Origin: Streptomyces sp. YIM 121038
GTDB lineage: Bacteria; Actinomycetota; Actinomycetes; Streptomycetales; Streptomycetaceae
Reading direction: 5' to 3'
DNA: 64,000 nt
NCBI RefSeq assembly: GCF_006088715.1
Contig: NZ_CP030771.1
Span: forward strand, 8,492,001-8,556,000
The notes under the pieces are model-generated. The model saw only the letters and a list, made by a program, of their open reading frames with translations. It ran no database searches and was not told the origin of the DNA. Positions 62,687-64,000 of the stretch are shown here, piece by piece. The translations under genes were made by a program, and so were the position numbers. The number at the start of each line of letters is the position of its first letter. Position 1 is the stretch's first letter.

Positions 62687-64000
62687 TCAGGGCGCGAGCG
62701 CGCGCCCCTGCCGGTGGACCTCGGCCCGTGAGCTGACACCCAGCTTGCGCAGCACCTTCGCGACGTGCTGCTCGACGGTGCGCGGGGAGAGGAACAGCAC
62801 GTCGGCGATCTCCCGGTTGGTGTGCCCGAGCGCGACGAGCCGGGCGACCTCCCGCTCCCGGGGCGAGAGCTCGTCGCCGTAGCCCCGGCGGCCGCGCCGG
62901 GACGGCAGCGGCACGTTGTGGCCGCGCAGCACCCGGCGGCAGCGGGCCGCGTCCCGGGTGGCACCGAGGCCGGTGAACCGCTCGGCCATCGCCGCCAGTT
63001 GGTCCGCGGCCTCCCGGTCGCCCGCGGCCAGACGGCAGCGCGCCGCCGCCTCGCCCGCGCGGGCCGCCGCATAGGGCAGGGGCAGGACGGCGTACGCGGT
63101 CCGGGCCCGGTCGAAGGCCGCCGCGGCCTCGTCGAGGCGGCCCCGGCCGAGAGCCAGGGTGCCGCGACAGGCAAGCAGCGCGGCGGCGGCCAGGGGCGCG
63201 TCCCGGTCCGCGATGCCGTCGGCCAGCTCGGCGGTGACCCGCTCCGCGTCCGCGAGGCGGCCGCCGCGCACCAGCGCCGCCACGGCCATCGGCGCCAGGT
63301 CGCCCGCCCAGGACCAGATGCCCTTGCGGCGGATCCTGGCGATCCCGCGCTCGGCCTCGATCCGCGCCTCCGCGCCGTCGCCACGGGCCTGGAGCAGCCG
63401 GGCCATCGCGCCGGACGCGGTGGCGAGGACCGGCCCCGGGGCGTTGTGCGGGGCGCCGAGCCCGGCGGCCCCCAGCTCCGCCGCGGCCTCGTCCCACTCG
63501 CCGCGCGCGGAGGCCAGCAGGCCGAGGACGAGGTGGGCGTCGGCCGCGATGCCCGACACGCCCGGCATCACGTCCAGGACGTGCCGGGCCCGTTCGGCGA
63601 GGCCCTGCCAGCGGCCCTCGTACCAGTCGAGGCGCAGCGCGGTGCCCTCCACGATGCCCGAAAGGAACGCGGCACCGCACTCGGCGGCCAGGCGCCGCCC
63701 CAGCCTGCGGAAGCGGTGGGCCGCGCGGAAGTGGCCCAGACAGGTCGCGGCGTCCGCGAAGTTGCCGCAGGCGCGGGCGACCTGGCGGCGGTCGCCCCCG
63801 GGCCCCGCCGCGTCGATGAGGCGCTCCGCGTGCTCCCAGACCGCCGGGTCGCCCACGTACATGGCGAGGGCGAGCCGGTTGGCCCGCACGGCGGTGGACG
63901 CCGCGGGGCCCGGCTCCCGGGCCGCGAGGTGCTCGGCCTGCTCGATCCAGCGCTCGTAGACGTGGTACGGGTGGTCGCCCCAGGCCGGCATGGCCAGGGC
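62687..64000 (-). CDS. LuxR-family regulator with helical repeats (N-terminally cut by window)
   Basis: The frame runs open to the end of the window, so the N terminus is missing. Seen: about 360 residues of alanine-rich helical repeats (TPR-like), then a C-terminal LuxR HTH (LSPREREVARLVALGHTNREIA, LSPRTVEQHVAKVLRKL). The architecture fits a large LAL/MalT-type regulator, which would have an ATP-binding domain upstream, or a related TPR-LuxR protein. No clear link to the chitinase. Confidence 0.85.
   Translation of the reverse strand, partial: ALAMPAWGDHPYHVYERWIEQAEHLAAREPGPAASTAVRANRLALAMYVGDPAVWEHAERLIDAAGPGGDRRQVARACGNFADAATCLGHFRAAHRFRRLGRRLAAECGAAFLSGIVEGTALRLDWYEGRWQGLAERARHVLDVMPGVSGIAADAHLVLGLLASARGEWDEAAAELGAAGLGAPHNAPGPVLATASGAMARLLQARGDGAEARIEAERGIARIRRKGIWSWAGDLAPMAVAALVRGGRLADAERVTAELADGIADRDAPLAAAALLACRGTLALGRGRLDEAAAAFDRARTAYAVLPLPYAAARAGEAAARCRLAAGDREAADQLAAMAERFTGLGATRDAARCRRVLRGHNVPLPSRRGRRGYGDELSPREREVARLVALGHTNREIADVLFLSPRTVEQHVAKVLRKLGVSSRAEVHRQGRALAP

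Overview
The window is very GC-rich actinomycete DNA with almost exclusive G/C third codon positions, GTG/TTG starts, TTA (bldA-type) codons confined to a few specialised-metabolism and regulatory genes, an RsbRST-type partner-switching cassette and a chitinase promoter with a classic Streptomyces chitin operator. It is almost certainly a Streptomyces chromosome. No rRNA, tRNA, CRISPR array, insertion sequence or phage gene was seen.

Region A (1 to about 40.8 kb) is a nonribosomal peptide cluster whose upstream part lies outside the window. It holds a 5'-truncated acyl-ligase/ketoreductase/carrier protein; a 5,216-residue synthetase laid out C-A-T-E, C-A-MT-T, C-T-E, C-A-T-TE; an ornithine N-hydroxylase, MbtH protein and P450 joined by 4-base overlaps; an LmbU-type regulator; a small HTH/Clp-N pair; an ABC exporter; an orphan LuxR response regulator; a piperazate synthase-like haem protein; a type II thioesterase; an SDR; a threonine-coded A-T protein; two more P450s; an O-methyltransferase-like protein; a flavin reductase; a tryptophan halogenase of the Trp-6 type; and a cation/proton antiporter. 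Read together they predict a chlorinated cyclic peptide or depsipeptide containing piperazate, O-methylserine, D-threonine and an oxidised chloro-tryptophan (pyrroloindole), i.e. the kutzneride/himastatin/chloptosin family. The third module of the large synthetase has no adenylation domain, and the threonine A-T protein is the obvious candidate to serve it in trans.

Region B (40.9 to 49.0 kb) looks like ordinary chromosome: an SDR, a VOC protein, a SigB-family sigma factor, a five-gene RsbR-RsbS-RsbT-phosphatase operon in which every junction is a 4-base overlap and which carries a SigB-type promoter, and a separate STAS antagonist plus anti-sigma kinase-like ATPase.

Region C (about 49.5 to 60.5 kb) is a compact second biosynthetic locus that I cannot match to a described product: MFS exporter, PhyH-type oxygenase, a DGxHR-motif protein, a single-module synthetase A-T-E-reductase with an aspartate specificity code, class III aminotransferase, TauD-type oxygenase, SDR and a methyltransferase-like protein, ending in a perfect terminator hairpin. 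The simplest reading is activation, epimerisation and reductive release of aspartate as an aldehyde, then transamination and oxidative tailoring.

Region D (60.6 to 64.0 kb) holds a secreted metalloprotease-like protein, a secreted GH18 chitinase with a recognisable chitin operator, a perfect 44-base bidirectional terminator, and the C-terminal part of a LuxR-family regulator that runs off the window.
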